64,000 nt of DNA, taken from the NCBI RefSeq assembly GCF_964026545.1, contig NZ_OZ032156.1, positions 620,001 to 684,000 of the forward strand. Direction: 5' to 3'. Positions within the stretch are counted from its first letter, which is position 1, and the number at the start of each line of letters is the position of its first letter. This document shows positions 10,631 to 19,594 of this stretch, piece after piece. Under the pieces are notes generated by a model, which had not been told where the DNA came from, ran no database searches, and was given only the letters and a program-made list of their open reading frames with translations. A program made the translations under genes and the position numbers. Source of the DNA: Candidatus Tisiphia endosymbiont of Dioctria linearis (GTDB taxonomy: Bacteria; Pseudomonadota; Alphaproteobacteria; Rickettsiales; Rickettsiaceae).

Positions 10631-10955
10631 AAAATAACTCCATATGTTATATAGATTACATAGAATACTAGATTTTACTTAGATTTATAGTAATGATTTT
10701 ACAAAAAAAGATCAAGCAATAGATAAAATAAGTTGCTAATTATTAGATAAAAATTAATTATATAGTAACAATTACGTTACTACGAAACTAAAGGTTGACA
10801 AAACTGCAATAATATGGTAAATAAGGTTATGATATAATTGGTTGTGTAGATTTTTTTAAAGATACTTACCACAAGAAAATAAAATTATTTTACGCTTTAT
10901 AAGTTTGTTAAGTTGTCTATAATCCGATTTAATTAAATTTATTGATAAGATATAG
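10631..10955. other. Intergenic region between divergent patatin and MFS genes
   Basis: AT-rich and without a coding frame I can support. It should hold both promoters. One fair candidate is annotated at 10795-10823. Confidence 0.5.
10795..10823 (+). promoter_or_regulatory. Candidate sigma70 promoter upstream of MFS gene
   Basis: TTGACA at 10795-10800, a 17-base spacer, then TAAATA at 10818-10823. The -35 is perfect, the -10 mediocre. The leader to the ATG at 10956 would be about 125 bases. Confidence 0.35.
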
Positions 10956-12233
10956 ATGAGCAAACCTAAGTCCGTTTTTTTATCAGCAATTTCAGGAAAT
11001 ATACTAGAATATTACGATTTTACAGTATACTCAGTATTCTCACTAACGATTGGTCGTACGTTTTTTCCTGGAAATTCAGAATTTATACAAATAATGTTAA
11101 GTCTCTGTGTATTCGCAGTAGGATTTGTTACTAGACCAATAGGTGGCATATTTTTTGGTTATGTTGCAGATAAATATGGTCGTCGTATCTCCTTGATTAT
11201 TTCTATGCTTGGTATGACTATACCAACATTCACTATGGGGTTAATCCCTTCTTATTCTAGTATAGGAATTTGTGCACCTATAATATTGATTATAATGCGT
11301 CTCTTACAAGGTTTATGTATTAGTGGCGAAGGTGCTGGAACGGCTATTTTTATTCTAGAGCATCATCAAAATTTACGCCCAGGTTTTACGGCTGGTTTAG
11401 TAAATGGTTCAAACATTGCTGGTACATTAATTGCTACTCTTGTAGGAATTATTATTGAGCAATATTTTCATCATCTTGACTTTGCCTGGCGTTTCGCGTT
11501 TTTATTAGGTGGAGTTCTGGGGTTAGTTGGCTTTTATTTACGCCTTCGTGTATCAGAGACTCCCATTTTTAAAATGTTAGCTGAACAGAAAAAAACTTTA
11601 AAAGCTCCTTTTATCAACGTAGTAAGGACAGCTTGGAAGGCAATGTTTTTAACATTTTGTATTGGGGCAGTTGCTAGTAGTATCACATATTTAATAAAAA
11701 CTTATACCAATGTGTATTACCGCGATGTTATGCATTTTGATAATACAACTGCCCTTATTTATTTATTATATGCCAACTTTATAGCAATGATATCTATGCC
11801 ATTATTTGGTGGATTAACTGATATTATGGGAAAAATTAAGGTGCTAGTTTTAGTAAGTATAGCAGGCTTAATACTAATTTTACCTACTCTATTATCTATG
11901 TCATTACCGTCCATATGGCAACAAATTTTTGCTCTAACTATCTGGGGTATTCTTGGTGGGTCAATAGCTGGAACAGCCTATAGTGTCATTATAGTGTTAT
12001 TTTCTCCTGAACAAAAATTTTCTGGGGTAGCTTTTAGTTACAATTTGGGTATTGCCATGTTTGGTGGCACTTCTAGTGTTATTTCGCGTTGGCTTGTTGA
12101 AGAAACAGGCTTGTTTTATGCTCCTGCCTTTTATATTATAACTATTTATAGTATATTTTTAGTTATCATTTATTTTATGAGGAATGAAATAAGACGATTA
12201 ATTAAGGCTAATAGCTACAAGAGAGATATTTAA
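10956..12233 (+). CDS. MFS transporter, ProP/alpha-ketoglutarate permease-like
   Basis: A 425-residue membrane protein with 12 predicted segments. N-terminal GNILEYYDFTVYSVFS, TRPIGGIFFGYVADKYGRR and RLLQGLCISGEGAGTA are typical of the ProP group of the major facilitator superfamily. It shares only family features with the transporter at 7534-8862, so this is an old paralogue rather than a recent duplicate. Substrate unknown; amino acid, betaine or dicarboxylate are the family's usual cargoes. It is followed by a cluster of MITE-like repeats. Confidence 0.85.
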   Translation: MSKPKSVFLSAISGNILEYYDFTVYSVFSLTIGRTFFPGNSEFIQIMLSLCVFAVGFVTRPIGGIFFGYVADKYGRRISLIISMLGMTIPTFTMGLIPSYSSIGICAPIILIIMRLLQGLCISGEGAGTAIFILEHHQNLRPGFTAGLVNGSNIAGTLIATLVGIIIEQYFHHLDFAWRFAFLLGGVLGLVGFYLRLRVSETPIFKMLAEQKKTLKAPFINVVRTAWKAMFLTFCIGAVASSITYLIKTYTNVYYRDVMHFDNTTALIYLLYANFIAMISMPLFGGLTDIMGKIKVLVLVSIAGLILILPTLLSMSLPSIWQQIFALTIWGILGGSIAGTAYSVIIVLFSPEQKFSGVAFSYNLGIAMFGGTSSVISRWLVEETGLFYAPAFYIITIYSIFLVIIYFMRNEIRRLIKANSYKRDI

Positions 12234-12312
12234 AAATTGCATAAAAGTATAAGGCATCTATTAGAGAGGAGTGTGAAAACCGCACGACGAAATAATCTAT
12301 AGGATAAGTTTC

Positions 12313-12492
12313 ATGGATTGCCGCACTCACGTACGTTCGCTCGCAATGACGTATACATCTATAACTCGTCATTGCGAGGAGACCGTAAGGTCGACGAAGC
12401 AATCTAGTTCTAGTTACTTTCGTGGATGCTTCGTCGCTACTAAGCTAGCTCCTCGCAATGACAGCTGTTGCCAAGTGACTCCTCGCAATGAT
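12313..12492. repeat. Cluster of gtcattgcgag MITE-like repeats
   Basis: A half copy (12313-12350, ending ctcgcaatgac), a full copy (12368-12462, gtcattgcgaggag to cctcgcaatgac) and a lone right end (12479-12492) lie one after another. The nesting suggests repeated insertion or recombination at one spot. Confidence 0.85.
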
Positions 12493-12602
12493 GCCTGGAA
12501 TATCTAAAACATTAATAGGTTAGCTATATAAAGAAATTATTTTTTAAAAAAGTCTTAGTGGAAGAAATTTTTGGAGTATACTCTAACATGGTTTGAAAAA
12601 TT

Positions 12603-13436
12603 ATGACAACTAATAAAAAAAAGGCGGCAATATGGTTCACAAATTTACGTGATCAAGTATGTAGCGAATTAGAGAAAATTGAGCTTGAGTATAGCAAAGC
12701 AAGAGGTTTAGCACCCGCAAAATTCATACAATCCCCCTGGGATAGAAAAAGCGGTGGTGGTGGAGTAATGTCTATAATGCGTGGCAACTTATTTGAGAAA
12801 GTTGGGGTAAATATTTCTACAGTTTTTGGAGAATTATCTTCAGAATTTAGTAAAAATATACTGGGTACGGAAAATAGTAGGAAATTTTTTGCTACTGGTA
12901 TTTCTATCGTTGCTCACCTTACTTCTCCATTAGTGCCAGCAGTACATTTCAACACCCGCTATATTGAAACTGCTAATCGTTGGTTTGGCGGTGGTGGAGA
13001 CCTAACGCCATTTTATCCTGATAAAAATGAGACGGCAAGATTTCACACTGCTTTTAAACAAGCTTGTAATAAATATGATCCAAGTTATTATCCTAAATTT
13101 ACAAAACAATGCGATGAATATTTTTACTTAAAACATCGGAATGAACCAAGGGGAGTAGGAGGTATATTTTATGATTATTTAAATACCGGAGATTTTAACA
13201 ATGATTTTTCTTTTACTAAAGATGTAGGACAAGCATTTTTAACAGTATATCCTGAAATTGTTAGAACAAAAATGCTTCTACCCTGGAGCAAGGAACAAAG
13301 AGATTATCAATTAGTACGTCGAGGTAGATATGTTGAGTTTAACTTACTATATGATCGTGGTACATTATTTGGTTTAATGACAGACGGTAATGTTGAAGCA
13401 ATATTAATGTCTCTGCCTCCAGAGGTACGCTGGTAG
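12603..13436 (+). CDS. hemF: Oxygen-dependent coproporphyrinogen-III oxidase
   Basis: Oxidatively decarboxylates coproporphyrinogen III to protoporphyrinogen IX in heme synthesis. The family blocks are clear: GGGGVMSIMRGNLFEKVGVN, VHFNTRYIE with WFGGGGDLTPFYP, RGVGGIFYDYLN, and near the C-terminus RRGRYVEFNLLYDRGTLFGL. The 277-residue length is usual for the family. Stands alone between repeats. Confidence 0.97.
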   Translation: MTTNKKKAAIWFTNLRDQVCSELEKIELEYSKARGLAPAKFIQSPWDRKSGGGGVMSIMRGNLFEKVGVNISTVFGELSSEFSKNILGTENSRKFFATGISIVAHLTSPLVPAVHFNTRYIETANRWFGGGGDLTPFYPDKNETARFHTAFKQACNKYDPSYYPKFTKQCDEYFYLKHRNEPRGVGGIFYDYLNTGDFNNDFSFTKDVGQAFLTVYPEIVRTKMLLPWSKEQRDYQLVRRGRYVEFNLLYDRGTLFGLMTDGNVEAILMSLPPEVRW

Positions 13437-13777
13437 CCTATAATTTTTCAGAAGAAAGCATTGTTAAAAAAGATAAGATATACGTGAGCATTCACAGTTT
13501 TTTTGCTGTTTTTTTATGATGAATAAAAAATCTATTTGCCAAGTGTCATTGCGAGGAGTCGCTTTGTGACGACGTGGCAATCCAAAAAATGATCAGGAAT
13601 GGATTACTTCGACTACTACGTAGTCTCGCAATGACGTCTTGTACTTTTTTCCGTGAATGCTCACAGATATACTTAATATGTGACAATGCAGGACATCACA
13701 TAATTTGAAAAATACAGATTTTTCAGTATATATATTAGGTTCTGTTGACAAAATATTTTTCCAAGGATCATTTACTC
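13437..13777. other. Intergenic region hemF-alaS
   Basis: Mostly occupied by the repeat at 13484-13664. I see no gene. The remaining hundred bases before alaS contain no convincing promoter. Confidence 0.5.
13484..13664. repeat. Long form of the MITE-like repeat with 12-bp outer inverted ends
   Basis: The core gtcattgcgagg...ctcgcaatgac (13545-13635) is flanked by gtgagcattcac (13484-13495) and its exact reverse complement gtgaatgctcac (13653-13664). Between the right core and the right end lies cttgtacttttttcc, which is also found beside the copies at 59806 and 63589. The mobile unit may therefore be about 180 bp, with shorter copies being truncated. Confidence 0.75.
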
Positions 13778-16567
13778 ATGACTAAACTTACCACTGAAGA
13801 AATTAGAAGTAAATTTATAAGTTATTTTGTTGAAAATAATCATGTACACGTTCCAGCTAGTTCTCTTATTCCTCATAATGATCCTAGTTTAATGTTTGTT
13901 AATTCTGGGATGGTACAATTTAAAAACGTTTTTACCGGTCAAGAAAATAGAAATTATCAAAGAGCGGTTACTAGTCAGAAATCACTACGGGCTGGTGGCA
14001 AGCATAATGATCTTGAGAATGTTGGTTATACTGCAAGACATCATACATTCTTTGAAATGTTGGGCAATTTTTCTTTTGGTGATTATTTTAAGGAAGAAGC
14101 AATATATCATGCTTGGAATCTTTTAACCAAGGAATTTGCTATAGCTAAAGAAAAACTATATGTAACGGTTTATCATACTGATGAAGAAGCAGCTACATAT
14201 TGGAAAAAAATTGCTAATTTAAGCGATGAGCGAATTATAAAAATAAAAACCACTGATAATTTTTGGTCAATGGGAGATACTGGACCTTGTGGACCATGTT
14301 CAGAAATTTTTTATGATCATGGAGAGCAGATACAAGGCGGGTTGCCAGGAACGCAAGAGCAAGATGGTGATCGCTTCATTGAGATTTGGAATATGGTCTT
14401 TATGCAATTTGAACAAGTCGATAGTGATACTAGGATTGAATTGCCTAAAAAATCCATTGATACCGGTATGGGGTTAGAGCGTATTAGTGCTGTGATGCAA
14501 AATGTCTATAATAATTATGACACAGATTTATTTAAGGAAATAATCGCCTATACCGAGAATATAGTAAAAGTTAAGGTAGAAGGAGAGGCTAAGTTTTCTT
14601 ACCGGGTTATTGCAGATCATTTACGAGCTTGTGCTTTTTTAATTAGTGATGGCATCATGCCCTCAAATGAAGGTAGAGGATATGTACTTAGGCGTATTAT
14701 GCGTCGGAGTATGAGGCATGCCCATATACTTGGTAGTAGCGAACCTTTAATGTATAGACTGCTTCCTAAATTAGTAGAGATTATGGGAACAACTTATCCC
14801 GAACTGAGAAGGGCTGAGGATTTTGCCAGTAATATCCTGGAACAGGAGGAAATAAGATTTAAAGCAACTCTTGAAAGAGGTCTTAAATTACTTGATGATG
14901 AAACAAACCATCTTAGTAAAAATTCAGAGCTTTCAGGAGAAATAGTTTTTAAATTATATGATACATACGGCTTTCCTGTCGATTTAACTGAAGATATATT
15001 AAAATCTAAACAAATCTCCATTGATCTTGATGGCTTTAATAATAAGATGCAAGAGCAAAAAGACAGGGCAAGAAAATCTTGGTTAGGTTCGAATGAATCT
15101 AAAACAGATAAGATGTGGTTTGATATTAAAGCAGAATTTGGTAGCACCGAATTTTTGGGTTATTATTTGAATGAGGCGGAAGGTAAGATATTAGCTCTCA
15201 TTAAAGATAATAAATTAGTTGATACTATAGAAACTAATGAGGAAAGATTTATTTTAATTAGTAATCAAACTCCTTTTTATGGGGAATCTGGTGGACAGAT
15301 GGGGGATATAGGTTATATCAAATCTAGCAACAGTAAAATTAGAGTAGTAGATACTGTAAAATATCTTGGTTCAATAATTGCTCATATATGTATTTGGCAG
15401 GAAGGAACCAACATTAAGGTTGGAGATAGTGCCGATTTTGCTATTGATGTCAAATATCGTAATAATTTAAGAATTCATCATTCGGCAACTCATATATTAC
15501 ATGCAGTATTACATCAAGTACTTGGTAAACATGTAACGCAGAAAGGATCGTTGGTAGCATATGATCGTTTACGTTTTGATATTAGTCATATGGCGGCATT
15601 AACCCAAAAAGAAATTATCTTGATAGAAGATAAAGTAAATCAGATTATTACTGATAATTCAAAAGTTACTACAACATTAATGTCAACAGACGACGCTATT
15701 AAAGCAGGGGCTATGGCTTTATTTGGTGAAAAATATGATTCTGAAGTACGGGTGGTAGGGATGAATTCGCTTGAGTTATGTGGTGGTACACATGTTACTA
15801 GAACTGGTGATATTGGGATGTTTAAAATTACCAGTGAAAGTGCTATTGCAGCTGGCGTTAGAAGGATAGAAGCGGTTTGCGGTGAATTTGTCTTAAAGCT
15901 AATTAGGCAGAATGATGCAATGATTGAAAATATATCTACCGCCTTAAAAATAGGTAAGAATGAACTTATTGATAAAGTTAATAGTCTAATTGCTAGTAAG
16001 AAACAATTAGAAGATCAGTTAGTATCTCTGCAGGTCTCGATGCTTGATTTGAATATTGAACAGATTGCCAAAGAATCAGTCAATGTATACTCGAATGATT
16101 CTGCGAATTGGAACATAAAACAAGGGGTGAGCGAGCGGAGCGTAGTAAACCTACGTGAGCACGCGAATACCCCGCAGTTTTGCGGAGCCAATTCGCAGGA
16201 GCAGAAGAGTATAAAGTTTGTCTACAAGCTAGTACATAATATAGATAGTAAAATATTACGCTTATCTGCTGAACGAATAGTTGATAAGTCTGATAATCTT
16301 GTAGTTATATATATAGCTATGCCGGAAAAATCTAAAGAGGTTAGTGGTAGCACAGGGCATAATGCTTGCAAATTATCGATTACAGTTGCTGTTAGTAAAA
16401 AAATCAGTGATAAGGTTCATGCTGGTAATTTGGCTAAAGAAATATCTATATTCCTTGGCGGTAGTGGCGGTGGTGGTCAAGCGAATATAGCTCAGGCAGG
16501 TGGTGCAGATGTAAGTAAACTAGGAAAGTTACCAAACATGATAAAGGGGGTGTTATCAGAACTTTAA
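13778..16567 (+). CDS. alaS: Alanyl-tRNA synthetase with an in-frame palindromic insertion
   Basis: Charges tRNA-Ala and edits misacylated Ser/Gly. The class II catalytic core runs from RSKFISYFVENNHVHVPASS through FEMLGNFSFGDYFK. The editing/SAD domain has HHSATHILHAVL and the zinc motif LELCGGTHVTRTGDIG. The C-terminal C-Ala domain ends GGSGGGGQANIAQAGG. I start at ATG 13778 rather than the TTG 33 bases upstream, because MTKLTTEEIRSKF is the conserved N-terminus. Between the editing and C-Ala domains about 43 residues (VYSNDSANWNIKQG...NSQEQKSIK) come from the repeat at 16086-16213; without them the length (about 886) returns to normal. Confidence 0.97.
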   Translation: MTKLTTEEIRSKFISYFVENNHVHVPASSLIPHNDPSLMFVNSGMVQFKNVFTGQENRNYQRAVTSQKSLRAGGKHNDLENVGYTARHHTFFEMLGNFSFGDYFKEEAIYHAWNLLTKEFAIAKEKLYVTVYHTDEEAATYWKKIANLSDERIIKIKTTDNFWSMGDTGPCGPCSEIFYDHGEQIQGGLPGTQEQDGDRFIEIWNMVFMQFEQVDSDTRIELPKKSIDTGMGLERISAVMQNVYNNYDTDLFKEIIAYTENIVKVKVEGEAKFSYRVIADHLRACAFLISDGIMPSNEGRGYVLRRIMRRSMRHAHILGSSEPLMYRLLPKLVEIMGTTYPELRRAEDFASNILEQEEIRFKATLERGLKLLDDETNHLSKNSELSGEIVFKLYDTYGFPVDLTEDILKSKQISIDLDGFNNKMQEQKDRARKSWLGSNESKTDKMWFDIKAEFGSTEFLGYYLNEAEGKILALIKDNKLVDTIETNEERFILISNQTPFYGESGGQMGDIGYIKSSNSKIRVVDTVKYLGSIIAHICIWQEGTNIKVGDSADFAIDVKYRNNLRIHHSATHILHAVLHQVLGKHVTQKGSLVAYDRLRFDISHMAALTQKEIILIEDKVNQIITDNSKVTTTLMSTDDAIKAGAMALFGEKYDSEVRVVGMNSLELCGGTHVTRTGDIGMFKITSESAIAAGVRRIEAVCGEFVLKLIRQNDAMIENISTALKIGKNELIDKVNSLIASKKQLEDQLVSLQVSMLDLNIEQIAKESVNVYSNDSANWNIKQGVSERSVVNLREHANTPQFCGANSQEQKSIKFVYKLVHNIDSKILRLSAERIVDKSDNLVVIYIAMPEKSKEVSGSTGHNACKLSITVAVSKKISDKVHAGNLAKEISIFLGGSGGGGQANIAQAGGADVSKLGKLPNMIKGVLSEL
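16086..16213. repeat. RPE type B (tatactc...gagtata) inside alaS
   Basis: Ends are tatactc (16086-16092) and gagtata (16207-16213). It shares the internal cgttttgcggagccaatt-like segment with the intergenic copy at 18009-18136. The length is 128 bp and the reading frame is kept. This is the behaviour described for Rickettsia palindromic elements. Confidence 0.9.
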
Positions 16568-16683
16568 CGGATTAGATATATGGTATTTCTGACACAGATA
16601 CTAAAGAGTTTAAAATGTAATATTAGAATAATTTTATGCTTTTAAGTAGTGATATGATAGTATATAATGCAGGCAATGGGTGT

Positions 16684-16712
16684 TTGACAATTTTTTGTTA
16701 GGCAAATGTAAA
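16684..16712 (+). promoter_or_regulatory. Candidate promoter of pal
   Basis: TTGACA at 16684-16689, a 17-base spacer and TGTAAA at 16707-16712, 35 bases before the pal ATG. A Shine-Dalgarno-like aaggag sits at about 16735-16740. Confidence 0.45.
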
Positions 16713-16746
16713 TCAGTAGCTTATTTAATAATTTAAGGAGTTTGTT

Positions 16747-17211
16747 ATGATACTAAAAAAAACCACAATAGCTTTTTTGGCACTATTTATGCTTTCTGGG
16801 TGTGGTGCAAAGAAAAAACCGATAGATACGGGTATAACTAATGAAGTTGAGGAAAGTTCTCTAGCTTCTGATTTTGAAAGACGTGCTGGTGACAGGGTAT
16901 TTTTTGCTCTTAATAAATCAGATATTTCACCTCAAACAAAAGAGCAGCTAAATAAACAAGCTGTTTGGTTAAAAAGTCATCCTAAAGTAACAGCCATTAT
17001 TGAAGGGCATTGTGATGAGAGAGGCACAAGAGAATATAACTTGGCGCTTGGTGAGAGAAGAGCAGAGGCTGTTCGAAAATACTTAACTACTCTAGGAGTT
17101 GAGAAAAGCAGGCTTGATACTATCTCTTACGGTAAAGAGAGACCAGCTGTTGATGGTGATAACGAAGCAGCTTGGGCACAGAACCGTAGAGCTGTAACTT
17201 CTGTAAAATAA
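16747..17211 (+). CDS. pal: Peptidoglycan-associated lipoprotein Pal
   Basis: Outer-membrane lipoprotein of the Tol-Pal system that ties the outer membrane to peptidoglycan. The signal peptide ends in a lipobox LFMLSGC with the acylated Cys about residue 19. The OmpA-like domain shows VFFALNKSDISPQTKEQL, IEGHCDERGTREYNLALGERRA (the peptidoglycan-binding segment) and SYGKERP. At 154 residues it is the usual size. It is transcribed alone, with a promoter and a strong terminator. Its presence agrees with the peptidoglycan genes at 46-51 kb. Confidence 0.97.
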   Translation: MILKKTTIAFLALFMLSGCGAKKKPIDTGITNEVEESSLASDFERRAGDRVFFALNKSDISPQTKEQLNKQAVWLKSHPKVTAIIEGHCDERGTREYNLALGERRAEAVRKYLTTLGVEKSRLDTISYGKERPAVDGDNEAAWAQNRRAVTSVK

Positions 17212-17276
17212 GGTATGTTAAATGATTTAAAGAATTGGAACTAAACAAGAACCAGTTCTTTAGAACAGAAAAATAT

Positions 17277-17312
17277 AGAAAAGGGTCAGCATCTTTTTGT
17301 TGACCCTTTTCT
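17277..17312 (+). terminator. Rho-independent terminator of pal
   Basis: Perfect 12-bp stem agaaaagggtca (17277-17288) with tgacccttttct (17301-17312), a 12-base loop and a T-rich tail. Confidence 0.85.
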
Positions 17313-17464
17313 ATTATCTTTCAATAAACCTCTTTTATGTGATTAATAAGGGGTGACAGATTTTTAGAACGTACAAAGTTCCCTTTGCTGCTATCAAATT
17401 ACACCTTTGTTAACAGTAATTATCTTTTATCTAAGATTTAAAAAAAATAAAAAATATTATCTTT

Positions 17465-17905
17465 ATGAACATTAAAGTTAAAAGATTAGAACATTCTGTA
17501 GACATTTTGCCTGGTTATGCTACCCAGCAAAGTAGCGGTATGGATCTAATAGCAGCAAATATTGAGCCAATAACTATAAAATCACAAGAAGTAAAGTTAG
17601 TACCCACAGGAATTTGCATAGCTTTACCTACTCATTTAGAAGCTCAAATCAGACCAAGGTCAGGTTTAGCACTAAAACATGGCATTACTGTACTAAATTC
17701 ACCTGGTACAATTGATGCCGACTATCGTGGTGAGATAAAAGTAATTTTAATTAATCATGCTAAGGAGGATTTTATAATTGAACGTGGCATGAAAATTGCT
17801 CAGATGGTTATTGCTAGATATGAACAGATATTATGGGATGAGGTGGATTTGTTAGATGAAACATCTAGAGGTTCTGGTGGATTTGGTTCGACTGGAAAAT
17901 TTTAA
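17465..17905 (+). CDS. dut: dUTP pyrophosphatase
   Basis: Hydrolyses dUTP to dUMP, keeping uracil out of DNA and supplying thymidylate synthesis. All five trimeric dUTPase motifs are visible: [41 protein letters not shown] and the C-terminal [12 protein letters not shown]. The 146-residue length is typical. Confidence 0.97.
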   Translation: MNIKVKRLEHSVDILPGYATQQSSGMDLIAANIEPITIKSQEVKLVPTGICIALPTHLEAQIRPRSGLALKHGITVLNSPGTIDADYRGEIKVILINHAKEDFIIERGMKIAQMVIARYEQILWDEVDLLDETSRGSGGFGSTGKF

Positions 17906-17950
17906 GTTATACTAGGCTCTGTGAACAAAATGCTTGATATTGTTTATGAT

Positions 17951-17992
17951 TATATAATTTATGGTCGCGGTCGCGACCGATAAACTATATAT
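17951..17992. repeat. GC-rich palindrome between dut and the methyltransferase gene
   Basis: A perfect 12-bp palindrome cggtcgcgaccg (17968-17979) sits inside nearly symmetric AT arms (tataatttat / ataaactata). It can form a strong hairpin. It could be a dut terminator or a protein-binding site; its GC content stands out. Confidence 0.6.
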
Positions 17993-18008
17993 TTTGAATA
18001 AGCTCTTT

Positions 18009-18136
18009 TATACTCGAATGCTCTGAAGAATGAAAACGATAAACAAGGGAGGCGAACACAGCATAGTAAATGTTGTCTCTCTCATGCAAATGTCCAGCCG
18101 TTTTGCGGAGCCAATTCTTTAAAGCATTTGAGTATA
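18009..18136. repeat. RPE type B, intergenic copy
   Basis: Termini tatactc (18009-18015) and gagtata (18130-18136), 128 bp, with the internal segment gttttgcggagccaattc shared with the alaS copy. Not in a gene. Confidence 0.85.
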
Positions 18137-18149
18137 TTGAGGTTACTGA

Positions 18150-18207
18150 TTGACATTAACCATGATTTATATAATATAGTAACCTATACATATGAAAGGG
18201 TTACTAT
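18150..18207 (+). promoter_or_regulatory. Promoter with palindromic operator for the HTH-methyltransferase gene
   Basis: TTGACA (18150-18155), 16 bases, TAATAT (18172-18177). An inverted repeat atagtaacc (18176-18184) / ggttactat (18199-18207) overlaps the -10 and ends at the base before the ATG at 18208; another ggttact lies at 18141. The layout suits autorepression by the encoded N-terminal HTH domain. Confidence 0.65.
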
Positions 18208-19449
18208 ATGTCTAATGAACATCAACTCCATAATACTAATTCTCTAATTACTATTGCAGGGGCTAGTGCTTTGTTAGGAGTATCGTTGGATACTATCAGA
18301 AAGTGGGAAAAAAAAGGGCTTGAAATAAAAATAAACATCGTTTTTTTCAATCTGAAGAATTACAGAGACTAAAATCAAAATTATCCGGGAATAATAATAT
18401 AGGATTCAAAATATTACAATCAGAAAGAAAAACCAATTTTCAAGTTTTAGAACTATTTGCTGGTGCCGGTGGTTTAGCTTTAGGATTGCATAATTCCGGT
18501 CTTAAAGGTTCTCTTTTTGTAGAAATAGATAAAAATGCAGCTGATACATTAAAAACTAATATGCCAAGCTGGCATGTTATTAATGATGATGTAAGTAAAA
18601 TATGTTACAAGAATATTTATGTAGATATTTTAGCTGGTGGATTTCCCTGTCAAGCTTTTAGTTATGCCGGTAAAAGGCTTGGTTTTGAAGATATACGCGG
18701 TTCTCTGTTCTTTGAATATGCAAGAGCAATAGAACAAATAAAACCTAAAATTATACTAGCTGAAAATGCTAAAGGACTGGAAAAGCATGACGAAGGTAGA
18801 ACATTATCAACTATGATTCATATTCTAAGTCAATTAGGGTATCGTATCGCTTATAAAGTTCTAAGAGCACAATATTTAGATGTAGCTCAAAAAAGAGAAC
18901 GATTAGTAATTATAGGAGTAAGGAACGACTTATCATGTTCTATTATATTTCCTAAAGAACAAGATTATACTATTAGTATAGCTGAAGTGCTAAAGGATGT
19001 TCCAATATCTGATGGTCAAACTTATACTGCTCAGAAAAAGAAAATAATGGAATTAATACCAGAAGGTGGATACTGGCGAAATTTGCCTGATGTTCTACAA
19101 AGAGATTATATGGGTGCTAGCTATCATCTAAGTGGTGGTAAGACTGGAATGGCAAGAAGACTTTCTTGGAATGAGCCGTCCCTAACTTTGACTTGTAACC
19201 CTGCACAAAAACAAACAGAACGATGCCATCCGTCGCAGACGCGTCCTTTAACAATACGCGAATACGCTAGAATACAGAGTTTTCCAGATTCTTGGAAATT
19301 TGTTGGTTCAAGATCCATCGCAATACAAGCAGATTGGTAATGCTGTGCCTGTTAATCTTGCATATCATATTGGCAGATGCCTTGTGGCAATGCTAGAAAA
19401 TTATTTTGATCCTCTTAGCATGACTATTTTGCCTGAAACGCAGATTTGA
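18208..19449 (+). pseudogene. HTH-fused DNA (cytosine-5) methyltransferase, two frameshifts
   Basis: The ATG at 18208 opens a MerR/excisionase-like helix-turn-helix (ITIAGASALLGVSLDTIRKWEKKG). One base is missing near 18325 in an A-rich run, so this frame stops at 18370-18372 (54 residues). In the next frame the protein goes on KHRFFQSEELQRLKSK and into the methyltransferase: motif I ELFAGAGGLALGL, motif IV GGFPCQAFSYAGKR with the catalytic Cys, motif VI ENAKGLEKHD, then KRERLVIIGVR. A second shift near 19307 separates motif X QIGNAVPVNLA, which ends at TGA 19447-19449. HTH fusion to a C5 methyltransferase is known from self-regulating enzymes such as M.SsoII and M.EcoRII. No restriction gene is adjacent. 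A part could still be made from inside (open 18486-19340), but without motifs I and X. Confidence 0.85.
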
Positions 19450-19594
19450 AGAATTTTTTTATAAACTCATCGTTTTGCCCTGTATTAATTTTGAATTCTG
19501 GCTGTAAGTTTGATATGATGGTTGGGATTATCTCAAATAAATGCTATTCGGGTTAGCATATGTGAGCCTATAAAACCATAATTAGAATTACGGT

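Noticed and set aside
12208..12507. Reading frames rich in RRPYGLLAMT / CRTHVRSLAMT
   Set aside because: Conceptual translations of the gtcattgcgag repeats, seen at every intergenic copy.
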